Notes: a model not told the origin generated them from the sequence alone. Shown: positions 49,901 through 61,051, counted from the stretch's first letter. The stretch is 64,000 nt of DNA from Notolepis coatsorum (GCA_963971535.1 OZ020593.1:34444576-34508575); one strand, 5' to 3'. A program made the numbers and translations.

Positions 49901-50517
49901 CACCCCTCTTGTCGTTCCCCTGGGCGCCTTGGGGATTCAATGACAGGTCTAATTAGCCTGTTCATTGATGGGGGTGTGTCCCGACGCACGTATAGTGCTA
50001 GCTCGCTGTAAACAGGCGATTGACTGGCACGCCTTGGTTGCTTGTGGTTGAAACAGCGTTTTTATAAAGCAACTGAGATGGGGGTTTTTCCTCTTCCGAC
50101 GACCACATCCCATGACCTGGGTGGGTTGTCGACGGATTCTCGTTCATGTCTGGGGGATGATGACGGGATGGATCTGAACATATGTGGTGGGGTCTCACGC
50201 CCTTGGGGTGGGCCACCAGGCGCGGTTCGTCCGAACGTCTGGGTGGCGCCTTCTTTTCATGTTAAGATCGACACGCATATCTGCCCTTCTCCTGGAGTAG
50301 GCATGTCGGCGTGGTTAGGGCACGGGACTGGTTCTGGTCACGCTGGTCCGGATCAGTTGAACCCGTTGTCCGCCGGGGATGCAGATCTGCTGTTCTGGTA
50401 CCCTGAGGGACTTGGGCTTTTTTCAGGGGGAAAAATGCCAGGTCGGTCTGGGTGTCACAGGGTTAAGCGCTATGGAGACCCTGGTTGGGTATGTTTTTAC
50501 TCGGCACTGTCGTCATG

Positions 50518-50636
50518 GCTTACAGCCATGCCATTCTGTACGCGCTCGATCTCGTCGGATCTCGGCCGCTACACAGGTTGGTCCTGGTTAGTACTTGGTT
50601 GGGAGACCGCCGGGGAATACCAGGTACGGTGTGCTT
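50518..50636 (+). ncRNA. 5S rRNA-like sequence, copy 1 (diverged)
   Basis: Starts GCTTACAGCCATGCC and ends near GGTACGGTGTGCTT. It keeps CTGGTTAGTACTTGG and GAGACCGCC of the 5S internal promoter and is clearly 5S-derived, but more diverged than copy 2. A T run of five follows at about 50655. Probably a pseudogene, though polymerase III recruitment is not excluded. Confidence 0.85.
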
Positions 50637-51296
50637 AGGGGCTGGTTCTCCATTATTTTTCGCTCCTCTCTCACGCATGGCGAAGAGGGGCCTGTGGGGG
50701 TGGTTTTTTGACCTCCTCTGGTGACCCTGTGCTTCCCGTACCGCCAGGCCCGGTCCGAAGTGATGTTTGCGACCCGTAGGCCTGGGTTAACCCTTTTTGG
50801 AAACTGAAACACTTGTACTGCGGTATAGCCGGTGTATACCCGCAGGTGTGTTTTGGAGTTTTTTCTTGAGGGGTTATAGGAACAACCACCGCATTGGGTA
50901 ACACCGAGGTGGTTGATTCCCTGGTGTGTTGGAGCAGTGTCAACTCCCGGGTTCACCGTTTGAGGGTGCCCCTGCACGTTCATGACGTCTGCCAATCGTG
51001 TCAGCCTTCTCTGCCTCGACCCCTCTGGGTGGGGGTTTTTAAATGGAGGCTTGGTCATGCAACACCGCCAGCTTACGCTCCTTCCGCCGGGGCGGCTGTG
51101 TTCAGCTGTCCCCTCTGGCGCCTGTCTCGTCCGCAGTCTCCAGGCTAGGGTTAACAGCCTGTTGCCTGGTTTTTCCCCGGTGCGCTGCCTGCTTCCGTTG
51201 GTTAACCTTTTTTGTGTGCTTACGGCCATGCTGACTGCCTGTTCTGCAGGGTCAGTGTGCCAGGCGGTGTACTATTGGGGGGACGGGGCCCGCTCG

Positions 51297-51416
51297 GCTT
51301 ACGGCCATACCAACCTGAACACGCCCGATCTCGTCCGATCTCGGAAGCTAAGCAGGTTCTGGCCTGGTTAGTACTTGGATGGGATTCCGCCTGGGAATAC
51401 CAGGTGCAGTAACTGA
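51297..51416 (+). rRNA. 5S rRNA-like sequence, copy 2 (well conserved)
   Basis: Starts GCTTACGGCCATACC, includes ACGCCCGATCTCGTCCGATC, GAAGCTAAGCAGG (A box), GCCTGGTTAGTACTTGGATG and CGCCTGGGAATACCAGGTGC, and is 120 bases, the canonical 5S length. A few differences fall in the C-box region and the 3' strand of helix I. No TTTT terminator follows immediately. Same orientation as copy 1, 779 bases downstream. Confidence 0.88.
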
Positions 51417-51902
51417 GGGGCCTTTGTCCGAATACGCTGGCGATGTGGGGGGCGGGGCACTACGTGCCCACCTGGTGGGGTCTTGATGCTGGCATCATGG
51501 ACTTCTCCGGGCCCCCATTCTAGGGAGTCCAGTCCTTTTGGTGGGTCTGGGTCTTCCTTCGTGCTCCGCTGCTACGGCCTTGCCACGGGGTTGGGTTTGC
51601 CCTTGACCCCGTGATTCTGGGGGCAGTAACGAGGTTGTTCCTCCGTTCGTTCCCGGGTGGCATGCGGGTTGTGCGTGTGTGTAGTCGTGGGGTCAAGCCA
51701 CGGTCTGCTCACCCTGTGCGTTGAGTTGCTTGAGTGCCTCTTCGCACGGTCGGGTCCGTCGCCCTCCCGTGAAGCCCCTAATAGGGGGGGTGCCCGCCAT
51801 TAGGGTGGGTCGGGGGGGCTCGGCCCTCCCTGTTCTGATGGTTTGTGGGGGGCTGTCAGCGGGGTGTATTTGTCGGCCGTTGGCTCTCGCTCGGCCTCCC
51901 TT

Positions 51903-51995
51903 GTGCAGAGAGCGATGCCGAGCGAGAGCGATACGATACAGAACGTTAGGTTATGACTATAACCAAGTTCTGTTAGTATAGCGACGCTCGGCATC
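51903..51995 (+). repeat. DIRS internal complementary region
   Basis: 51903-51944 is complementary to the left terminus and 51942-51995 to the right terminus, meeting at AACGTT. Confidence 0.92.
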
Positions 51996-52040
51996 CGACG
52001 CCGCTGCAGCCTTTGACCTCGCCTTGTGGCGAAAGCTTGG

Positions 52041-52187
52041 GAAGGAGGAGAGTGGGTGGCCCCACCCCTGCTTATATGGGTAAGCTGATAGGGGTGTGGT
52101 CAGACAAATATTGGGATTAAAGGTACATTGTGGTCTTTATTCAGTGCGCGTGCACGTATGCGAGATAGTGCAGAGAGCGATGCCGAG
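52041..52187 (-). repeat. DIRS right inverted terminal repeat
   Basis: 147 bp, perfect inverted copy of 46814-46960. The element continues to the terminal GTT at 52230. Confidence 0.95.
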
Positions 52188-52449
52188 CGTCGCTATACTA
52201 ACAGAACTTGGTTATAGTCATAACCTAACGTTATATAGCTAGCTGCCGTTATTAATGTAATAGTTGTGTATGTGACTAAGCTGATTCAGTTGAGGAATAC
52301 AAGAGGAATCATAACTAACCTCCTGACCCCCTCCCCCCTGCCCTCTTTCTCTCTCTCTCTCTCTCTCTGGATGATTTAAAAAAAAAAAATTAGTAGACAT
52401 CACTCAGGTGTATTTATTGATGCTCTCATTGATACTATGTTTGTTTCTG

Positions 52450-52556
<107 letters not shown>

Positions 52557-52735
52557 ATATATAGAGAGAGGGGGGGGGGGCTTTGGTAGACTATTGCATT
52601 GGTCCATTCATTGAAGATGAACGCAATGCGACATCCTTTACTAGGCTCACCCACCAACAGTGCAGGTGCTGAACTGCTGATCCGAATGTATAGGTAAAAA
52701 CCATACTATGCGTCATCAATAAATAAATGGACACA

Positions 52736-52800
52736 TTTTTTGACTGGGGGCCTACATATACATTCTTTCATGGGGCCCACAATCTACAGCTACGCCCCTG
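52736..52800 (-). mobile_element. hAT terminal fragment
   Basis: The minus strand starts CAGGGGCGTAGCTGTAGATT at 52800, very similar to the CAGGGGTGTAGCTCCAGATT that opens at 63976. The partner end was not found. Confidence 0.6.
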
Positions 52801-53411
52801 CATAGATCACTACAGAGAGACACTAAGCAGGGTGGTCTTGGAATTGTTTTTATGTAAATAGTTATAAAATAAATAAATACAAATGTGCATTGAAACCTTG
52901 ATGTGGCGTAGGGCCATATGCATGTCAACAGTCTTGTAAGCCATGTCTGACTACCGGTGGGGTCTCTGTTTTCCTGTGGGTCTGTGGTGACACTAGTCAA
53001 AGAAAAAAATAACAAGTGCACTTACCAAGCGATTTCAGCTGAAAAGTCATTACATGCTTGTAATACACCAGACTGTGGTCTTAATTCATTAATTCAACAG
53101 TGTGCGGTTTTAATGAATCATGGCTAATTAAGATGATGCTTATGTCACACCTGACCAGCCTTCGTTTATTCAACATTACAGGACATTTAGTCCATTGTGT
53201 TTTATTGTGACTTACATAAAAGTGAACATAAGTAGACATTTGAGCTTCACATTATATGATATTATCTACTGGTGGTTTGTTGAAGTTTATCACAGAGTGA
53301 CAGGTGGTTTCACATGGCTGCAAAGGTTATTCTTGTCTGGTGCTGAACAACATTCATTCAACAGTGCTAACGTATTGGTGCTTATTACTACACTAGTATG
53401 CTTACTACTAT
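52801..53411. other. Intergenic sequence
   Basis: Nothing recognised. Confidence 0.5.
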
Positions 53412-53494
53412 TCATACACACATACATACATACATACATACATACATACATACATACATACATACATACATACATACATACATACATACATACA

Positions 53495-53542
<48 letters not shown>

Positions 53543-53626
53543 CACACACACATACATACATACATACATACATACATACATACATACATACATACATACA
53601 TACATACATACATACATACATACATA
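53412..53626. repeat. Compound (ACAT)n(ACGC)n(AC)n(ACAT)n microsatellite
   Basis: ACAT units, then about nine CACG/ACGC units, a short CA run, then ACAT units again. Frames across it are artefacts. Confidence 0.97.
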
Positions 53627-55118
53627 AGAAAGGTGTATTGCTAATTAGTTTGCAATACTTTAAATGTGCTTTATAGTCTAAAGTTTAGACAACATTGTCA
53701 TGTAGAGTAATACTTTCTTAAAAACAATACATCCACTGAGCTCTCAGAAAGGCGCAGGACAAAAGCACCGCTCCTCCCCCCAAATAATTACAGACCAATT
53801 AATTCATATGAAAAAAATTTGCAGGTCCCAAATGAATGGTGCTTTCCACATGTCGCATGCATGCATTACCCCCCTCCCCCCACCTTCCCCACCCCCAACA
53901 TGGATTGCACCTAATTGGACAAATGACTGGCTTTTCAGTGCGACATCTAGTGGCTGAATGTTATCCATAGCACCCGATCCACCGCATGTTCAATAAAATA
54001 ATAGGATCCACAAAATGGATCAAGGTATGGATCAAAAATAAAAAGGTAATAATGAGTAAAGTAAAGTACAAAAAGGAAGACAATTTGCCCCCACATCCCT
54101 ACCTTATTGACGTGGTCTATAAAGCGTTGCCAGATCTGGTAGAATTTGCCTTCACACCCTGTCAATGCAAAATGTCCTTCCAGATGCAGGTGTTGCATAA
54201 CATCTTTCATAAGGGCAGAGTGGGTTGGAGCCCATGCTTGTTTCCAGTTTAAAAATATCTGTCTCCATGCTAAAAGGGTAGGGTTCCAAATGTTATCATG
54301 TCATGTTGACAGTTGGTTAACACAAGATCACATCCTTTGACTCCAAAGACAGCAGTCAGTAGAGTAGGGTTAAGAAGAGGTCTCTCCATGATGTCAGTGT
54401 TTGAAAGATATTTTGCTGATATGATGATATTCTTGGGCAGTGCCAGAACATGCAAGTTAGTGAAGCTGGTGACTGCCCACATCGGTCGCATGCTGAATTT
54501 ATATTAGGCTAGATTCTTAAGTGTAATCAATGTAATATTTCCAACTGCAAAAGCCCATGTCTAGCACAAACTGAGGAGGAGTGTCTGGGCTTCTGTCCAT
54601 AGTTCTTCTGTGATATCTACTTCTAGATCATTTACCCAGGCTGTTTTTAGATGATCTAAGGAGGTGGTAGAATCTAAACATGAAAGTGTATCCTAAATAC
54701 CTCTTTTAATCAAAGGATTTGACAAAAATATGGATTCCATTGGTACACTTTGGAATGTTGGGAAAGGGTGCAGTGTTTTGTTTGATAACTGAAGTATTTG
54801 AAGTATCTGAGAAATAACTGTGTGCAAGGCCGTAAGCTCGTAACTGTCTGAATGATGGAAAGATGCCATCAATAAAAAGATCCTTGAAGGAGTGAATGCC
54901 ATGTTTCTGTGCCATATCTGAAACATTTGCATCAGAGAGAGATAGAGTAAATGAATGATTTGGAACCAAAGGAGCCAGAAGAGAGCCAGAATGCCACCCA
55001 AAATGTGTTCTTATCGAGGACCAGTTTTTAACCCATTGACACCTAAATCCGCCTAGTAAAAAGGCCCTATAAAACTGCATTAAAACCCCCAGAATATAAC
55101 CAGTTTTTTTTTAAATTT

Positions 55119-55546
55119 CAAATAATTGTCAACACCTACTAAAAAATCATTTTCTCAGGCTCTGAAGTAGATATAAACATGGAATAAAAAACATTTGATA
55201 GCTTACAAGTGTGGCTTTTATTTACAGTTGCTTGCTTTAAAATAGTATTCAACTAGAATAAAGTAAAAATCAATGAATAACTAAATATCTATAAAATGTA
55301 AATAAACGTATAATAAATGTTGAATAAAAACTATTCAGAACACATTTATCACCAGGTAACATGTGAGAAACAATAAGAAGTGACAGAGAGCCCTGGTGGG
55401 GAGATCAGGGGGTTGAATACTATTTTAAATCAATCAACTGTAAATAAAAGCCACACTTGTCAGCTATGAAATGTTTTTTATTCCATGTTTATATCTACTT
55501 CAGAGCCTGAGAAAATTATTTTTTAGTAGGCGTTGACAATTATTTG
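55119..55546. mobile_element. MITE with ~113-bp terminal inverted repeats
   Basis: 55119-55232 and 55432-55546 are inverted copies, about 95% identical, outer bases CAAATAATTGTCAAC. 428 bp, non-coding interior. The target duplication is unclear, so no superfamily is claimed. Confidence 0.9.
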
Positions 55547-55621
55547 ACTGACAACATGTCAACTGTGAAATGACTCCCAGAGAAACTCCGGGAGAAAGAG
55601 ACAGAAGGGGAGTGTGTGTAG

Positions 55622-55729
<108 letters not shown>

Positions 55730-55886
55730 TGGAGAGGGAGAGTGTGTGTGAGTAAAAGTGTAGAGTCTCTCTCCAACAGAAAGGACCAGCTGAACTGGTC
55801 GCTGAGAGCGCGCTGGGAACGACAAGGAGGGTTCACTCAAAGTTCACTCGTGCTCAACCAATAAGGGAGCATACAAAAAAATACCA

Positions 55887-56340
55887 GGGCGGTCCGGTGG
55901 CGTAGCGGAGATTGTGCTCGTCACCAATGCAAGAGGCTGCGGTCTCGACTCCCGGAGAGTCAGCATTGCCTTGGCTCGGGCTGATCGCTATACTAACTCG
56001 TTTGGCTGAGTTAGGGGGAGGGGAGCCGTGGGTGGGTCCTGGGCATTGTGGACAGCGACCCCTACAGTTCGGTCGGGGCGCCTGCTCAGCAAGGGTAGGA
56101 TCTGGAGAGAGGTAGTGCGACCTTCCACACGTTACACTCTCCCGGTGAGAATCTGCGCGGCCAGGCTGGCTGCCGGCTGGCTGCACATGCGTCGGAGGAA
56201 AGCATGTGACAGTCTCCGGCCTCTCGGACCAACAGTAGGGGAAAGTGCGCAACAACCAGGAAGGGGGTTGGGAATTGGCATAACGACTAACAGTGGGATG
56301 GGAGAAAAATCGGAAAAAGAAGGAGGGGGAAAAATATAAT
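55887..56340 (+). mobile_element. tRNA-derived SINE, copy 5 of 5
   Basis: Plus-strand copy with head GGGCGGTCCGGTGGCGTAGC, central block and A-rich tail, closest to the copy at 29.65-30.1 kb. Flanks AAAAAAATACCA and AAATATATACCA may be a decayed duplication. Inserted in the L1 LINE. Confidence 0.9.
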
Positions 56341-57217
56341 CAAAAAAAAAAAAATATATACCATGGGGTTTCAGCCAATAAAGGTGCATATCATTGGTTA
56401 CTGGCCTTGAAAATGAGTCACCGCTGAAAGACGCACCAATGTGTTTCCCGCTGTGAACCACCTACGCACGAATGCGTATCCCGTTGTTAAAGGTATATAC
56501 ACACAAATGTGTTTCCCGATGTCAATGGGTGAGTGTGAGATGACTGGATTGTTTGTAGACTATAAGTGTGTGGTGGGGGGCGAAGACAAGCGCAGCAGCG
56601 GTGATAAGGAAGATGGGGAACAACAATGTTTTTCAATGTGGAGCCAGGCAGGCATCTGATCGTGGGACCAAAAGGAGAGTGTGCGCATATTGAATGCCCA
56701 ATAGTAGAGTTTGAAATGTGGTAGTCCCAGTCCGCCCTCTGACTCCAGTCTCCGCAGAAAATCTTTCCTTATTCGGGAGGGCCAAATTCTCAGTATTATT
56801 CTATCTATGTTCTTAGGTTTTTTTGTTTATTTTAAGAAATGCCTCCATTGTCTGTGTTTGGTAGGAGTGGCAACCTTTGTCTGGCCTAGTCTGATGCCCG
56901 CCCTTTCTAAAGCAGGAAGCTGGAGCATGTGCAGTAGTTTAGGTCATGTTGCCCTATATCTCTACCCTGAGATATAGCTGACTCATTTTACTCTAGTAAA
57001 ACTGCTTTTCTACGAATACCAGAGACCCAGATTAGAATTTCCCTTTAATATAAGATATGTTATATTGTTCATAACAACATTTGTTTTTATCATGTAGTGC
57101 CTGCTGTAACAAACAAGTATTGTGCATGTTTGAGAAATTGGGAGCTGTGGTGGAAATGAAAACCTTATTGATTTTTATTTTCTTCTTCACACAGTTACAT
57201 ACATTCACACCAGGGTG

Positions 57218-57321
57218 TTGCCCAGTATAACCAGTCTGACACTGTTGACCACTAGGAGCTGCCCAGTACAACCAGTCTGACACTGTTGACCACTAGGAGC
57301 TGCCCAGTACAACCAGTCTGA
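57218..57321. repeat. 41-bp tandem repeat, left part
   Basis: One partial and two full units of CACTGTTGACCACTAGGAGC plus GCCCAGTACAACCAGTCTGA. A further unit lies at 59782-59817 on the other side of the TRIM-like insertion. Confidence 0.93.
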
Positions 57322-57382
57322 TGTAGCCGGTGTGATCTTACTCTGCATTGTGTTTTTCTATTCGACCCCTGTTAAGGGATCG

Positions 57383-57449
57383 CCCTGAGTGGGAGTTGAA
57401 CCCCGGTCTCCCGCGTCGCGGGCGGCATCACAGACCACTATACCAAGAG
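57383..57449 (-). tRNA. tRNA-Asp-like segment inside the LTR (pseudo-tRNA)
   Basis: The minus strand has GTATAGTGG (A box), then CGCGGGAGACCGGGGTTC, the anticodon-stem to T-arm stretch of vertebrate tRNA-Asp, but the anticodon region and acceptor stem do not fold correctly. A second copy is at 59583-59649. Likely tRNA-derived rather than a working tRNA gene. Confidence 0.7.
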
Positions 57450-57568
57450 GTGAATTCACTTCTTGCTATTGGGTCTGGATGCCTCTGGGGAGTGAGTTTA
57501 CTTGCAGTACTGCTTAACGTCCACAGCCACTTAACTTACTGTCCCTCGTGACTGTGGATAGACTGCGG

Positions 57569-58518
57569 CAGTGGCGGCTCTGCCACTAGGGGCGCAAGGG
57601 CGCCGCCCCCCCTTCAGGCCCTGCCTGGTTATATGAGAGTAGAACAAGAAAAAGTATCTTTTTGTTTTTTGTTTTATAGCCCTATAAATAATATAAACAT
57701 GTTTAAAATGAATAATATTTACTCATTTTAAGTATGTTTGTATTTCCAATGCACAATATAACGTTATTATCTCAAATAAAAAAACACTCGTTTTCCTGAG
57801 CAGGAAGTGACATCAAGTTTTTTTTTTTTTTTTTTTTGTATTTCTCGGCCCGGGCTAGACGCGATAGCGCTCTGAGTGCGCGTCACAGTTTGATCGCTGT
57901 ATCCGTCACAGCCAATCAGTGCATAACGCGTTGTGCGTTGAAATATGACTATTATGTTGGAATCCGGGCGCGATTTGAAGCGGTCTAGCCAGTAGCGTCA
58001 AGAATGTCTGTAGCCGCATTTCACGGAGACGCTCTCTGATTGGCCGACGCCAGTATTTTTTTCCGTAGCAGAATTTCACAGAGACGATCTCTGATTGGCC
58101 GAATCCAATTTCTAATGTTCCAATTCTAGCTTATTCCAATTCTAGCTTATTCCTAGGTTGGTGATGCAGGCAGCTGTTTGTCTTAGAGCGTGCCGTGCCC
58201 GTGACTGCAAGTTCTTTAGACTGTTAAGCTTAGGCACTCTTTCAAAGTTGGTTAAGGTTAGAGTTTGTCTTAGAGCATGGCGATAGAACGCCAGGTAGTT
58301 TGCAGTCTGTTCGAGCGGAAATGGACAAAGGAATGAAGTACTTGTGTTGTGTGGTGCTTCTGCTAACAAGCTAACACTTGGCTAACAAGCTATATGGCGG
58401 ATGCAGTCTGGACACAGTGGACAGTGTTCTGGAATTAAACATCAACAGTGGATTATACACTTTATCAAGGCAAGCCCTGGACGTGTCAACTAAACAGTGA
58501 GTCTCTCTCTCTCTCTCG

Positions 58519-58591
<73 letters not shown>

Positions 58592-59447
58592 TAACGTTAA
58601 CGTTTGTAAATATTTTTTTTTTAGGAGCAGTACTGTTAGGCTACTGCTGGCCATTCATGAAGCGAGACATTGCTGATTGTTTATTTATTTTATAACACAA
58701 GACTATGACTACCAACTGCCTAGCCAGCCGTGTATCAATCTTGGATGCAATAATAACGTTACCACACTGACTGTGTCGATGGCTCATTGATTTAACTACT
58801 GCAGCTCTCTCGGATTGAAAATACGTGGATTATGGCTTGTTCAATATCGTCTATGTTTGAATGAATGAATGAATGAAAACTTTATTAACAGATTGCAGAA
58901 TGGGTACAATACAGTACGGCTCAATACACACAATTGTTAAGGGGATGCAGACCAGAGAAAGACGTTTGTCTTGTTTACATCAGGGTCCCAGATTTTCGAT
59001 TCATATCGATAGTTTAATAGCTAGCCTTGGCTCGTTTAACAATATGCAAAATATGTGTACAGCCCTGTACTCATACTGAAGTTATTCTTGGTATATAATA
59101 GGTATGATTGTGTAACGAATCGATTCCACGTCGCGCTGTGTGTGAGAGAGAGAAGGAGAGAGGGAGAGATCTGCCTGTGTTTGGAGACGGGGCGAGTTTT
59201 GTTTCTAACTTTTCTATTTATATATTGTTGTGAATTAGAGTCTAGACTATACTTTATTTGACTGGTTGTGTGTTGTTGTAGTAACAGCTGAGCGACTCGT
59301 TCATAAGAGCCGATTCATTGCCGTGAGCGTGAGTCGAATCGCTCACGTCTTGCCATGAGTCTGTTGCGTGGTACTACCGTACTGTACATGTTTGCAAAAT
59401 GTTTGGTATAGCGCCCCTAGTGGCGAAGCACCCACCGGCCGCCACTG
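57569..59447. mobile_element. Nonautonomous hAT inserted in the TRIM-like element
   Basis: Ends CAGTGGCGGC and GCCGCCACTG, with the second inverted word CCACTAGGGGCGC a few bases inside, and a perfect 8-bp duplication GACTGCGG (57561-57568, 59448-59455). 1,879 bp, no transposase. Contains a (CT)n array (58500-58588), a LINE tail (58866-58995) and two copies of a TCACRGAGACGMTCTCTGATTGG word near 58020 and 58075. Confidence 0.95.
58500..58588. repeat. (CT)n microsatellite
   Basis: CT repeats with two CG interruptions inside the hAT. Confidence 0.96.
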
Positions 59448-59817
59448 GACTGCGGTACCTCCGTTACACTCACCCCCCTAAACTCACTCCACCCAGGGCA
59501 TCCGGGTCTATCGGCACCACGTGTAGCCGGTTTGATCTTACTCTGCATTGTGTTTTTCGATTCGACTCCTGTTAAGGGATCGCCCTGAGTGGGAGTTGAA
59601 CCCCGGTCTTGCGCGTCACAGGCGGCATCACAGACCACTATACCAAGAGGTGAATTCACTTCTTGCTATTGGGTCTGGATGCCTCTGGGGAGTTTACTTG
59701 CAGTACCGCTTAACGTCCACAGCCACTTCACTTACTGTCCCTCGTGACTGTGGATAGACTGCGGTACCTCCGTTACACTGACACTGTTGACCACTAGGAG
59801 CTGCCCAGTACAACCAG

Positions 59818-60324
59818 AGTCTGCATTATACATTCACTTCCCCGCCCAGATTTTTCCTGCAGGTTCCGTAATTGAACCGCGACCTTCTGGTCATAAACCT
59901 GCTAAGTTTAGACTCTAGCCCAACTTGAACACAAGTCTGTCTTACTGAAATAACCTGTTTGTATATTTTGTAATTAATAATGTCTAAATACTATCCCATC
60001 TGCCTACTTTTTGGATGCCCTACCTCCAAGAAAGAACCCTGTGAACCTTGTGCACCTAAATACACCATGAGTATATAGTTTAAGATTGGTAATACAGTAA
60101 GTACATGAAATCCAAGCACAAACTACTCAGGATACAATTATAGGGTTGGGTTTACACTATTACAACAAAACATTAAGCAAAACTTGGGGTTCACTCCTTC
60201 CTCCTCTTGGCCTCAGTAGTACCCACTTTCTCATGTTGTCATGGTGAATAGTAGAAATCAAAGAGCACGTTCTATGAGATCATGAGTTTAGAAGTTACTT
60301 AATGGCCCATTATTGGCTCACCGA
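59818..60324. other. Intergenic sequence
   Basis: No feature recognised. Confidence 0.5.
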
Positions 60325-60725
60325 TCTACCTCTTGGAATTGCTGGAACCTTATGTTCCTTCAAGGTCCCTCAGGTCCTCTGATCAGCTCCTCCTGGCTGT
60401 TCCCAAGTCCAGGCTGAAGCTTAGGGGGGACCGTGCTTTCGCAGTGACAGCCCCAAAGCTCTGGAATGAGCGGCCTCTGCATGTTAGTCAGGCCCCCACT
60501 CTGCAGGTGTTTAAATCACGCCTCAAATCACATTTGTTTCCTTTGGCTTTTGGTTTTGACACAGCTTGAGTGGCCTGCCTTTTTATGTGACATATTGTAT
60601 ACAGGCTTTATTGTGTGCTTTTTATCTCTGTGTTATATTTGTTGTTTGACTTGTACTGCACTTTGGTCAACTTTGTTGTTTTTAAGTGTGCTTTATAAAT
60701 AAAGTGGATTGGATTGGATTGGATG
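60325..60725 (+). mobile_element. LINE 3' end with ORF2 C-terminus
   Basis: The frame gives YVPSRSLRSSDQLLLAVPKS and GDRAFAVTAPKLWNERPLHV, the standard C-terminus of L2/Rex-type fish LINE ORF2, then a 3' end with AATAAAG and GGATT repeats. 5'-truncated. Confidence 0.88.
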
Positions 60726-61043
60726 GAAGTCCTATTTCTTACCTAACGATGATGATTAAGAGTACTTTCTCAGCACAATCCATGCTGTTATTAGCTCTCG
60801 ATAGTTAGCCACAAACCAATACAAGGTCAAGGGGGTCACGCTCCAGTCTGTACAAGCTGCCTCAGGCTTGCCGAAATTGACTTTGTGTGCACGGTGGAGT
60901 AAATCTCAGTGAGCATCAGTCAGCTTGTAGAGACAGGAGCGTGACCCCATTAACTTTGGTTTGAGGCCAACTAGCCAGAGCTAGTGTGAAGAAGTGAGGA
61001 ACAGCATGGATTGTGATGAGAAAGGACTCTACCAATCCACATC
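60726..61043. other. Intergenic sequence
   Basis: No feature recognised. Confidence 0.5.
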
Positions 61044-61051
61044 ACCATTGG

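Larger units (their letters stand above)
46792..52232 (+). mobile_element. DIRS-type nonautonomous element carrying 5S-like sequences (fossil)
   Basis: 5,441 bp with GTT at each outer edge (46792-46794, 52230-52232). Inverted terminal repeats of 147 bp are identical (46814-46960 versus 52041-52187). An internal complementary region at 51903-51995 consists of the complement of the left end joined to the complement of the right end at AACGTT (51942-51947), exactly the circle-junction layout of DIRS elements. The left repeat has a TATATAAG-like word near 46923 facing inward. No reverse transcriptase, RNase H, methyltransferase or tyrosine recombinase was recognised, so it looks nonautonomous; whether the interior derives from decayed genes cannot be judged. 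Identical repeats suggest recent insertion. Confidence 0.85.
57322..59777 (-). mobile_element. TRIM-like miniature LTR element with tRNA-Asp-like LTR segment (fossil)
   Basis: Two direct repeats of about 256-260 bp (59522-59777, and 57322-57568 continued at 59456-59468) flank only 53 bp (59469-59521). Each repeat is TG...CA bounded, and CTGA is duplicated outside (57318-57321, 59778-59781). Read on the minus strand, a primer-site-like TGGTGCCGA begins two bases after the first repeat (59519) and a purine tract AGGGGGGTGAG (59479-59469) directly precedes the second, so all LTR-element landmarks are present with no coding region. The repeats are about 96% identical, suggesting moderate youth. 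An hAT splits one repeat. Confidence 0.78.

Noticed and set aside
50042-50638. 198-codon open frame inside the DIRS-type element
   Set aside because: It overlaps the first 5S-like copy and its translation matches no capsid, reverse transcriptase or recombinase feature. It is more likely chance in GC-rich DNA.
51945-52229. A separate ~285-bp MITE with 50-bp inverted ends
   Set aside because: The inverted pair exists, but it is fully explained as the DIRS internal complementary region facing the right terminus; treating it as a MITE would leave the 147-bp terminal repeats unexplained.
53195-53676. Frames of 92-149 codons with Thr-Tyr-Ile-His repeats
   Set aside because: They come from the ACAT/ACGC microsatellite.
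57383-57449. Functional tRNA-Asp gene
   Set aside because: The A-box and T-arm words are kept, but the anticodon loop and acceptor stem do not form properly, and the segment lies inside both repeats of a mobile element.
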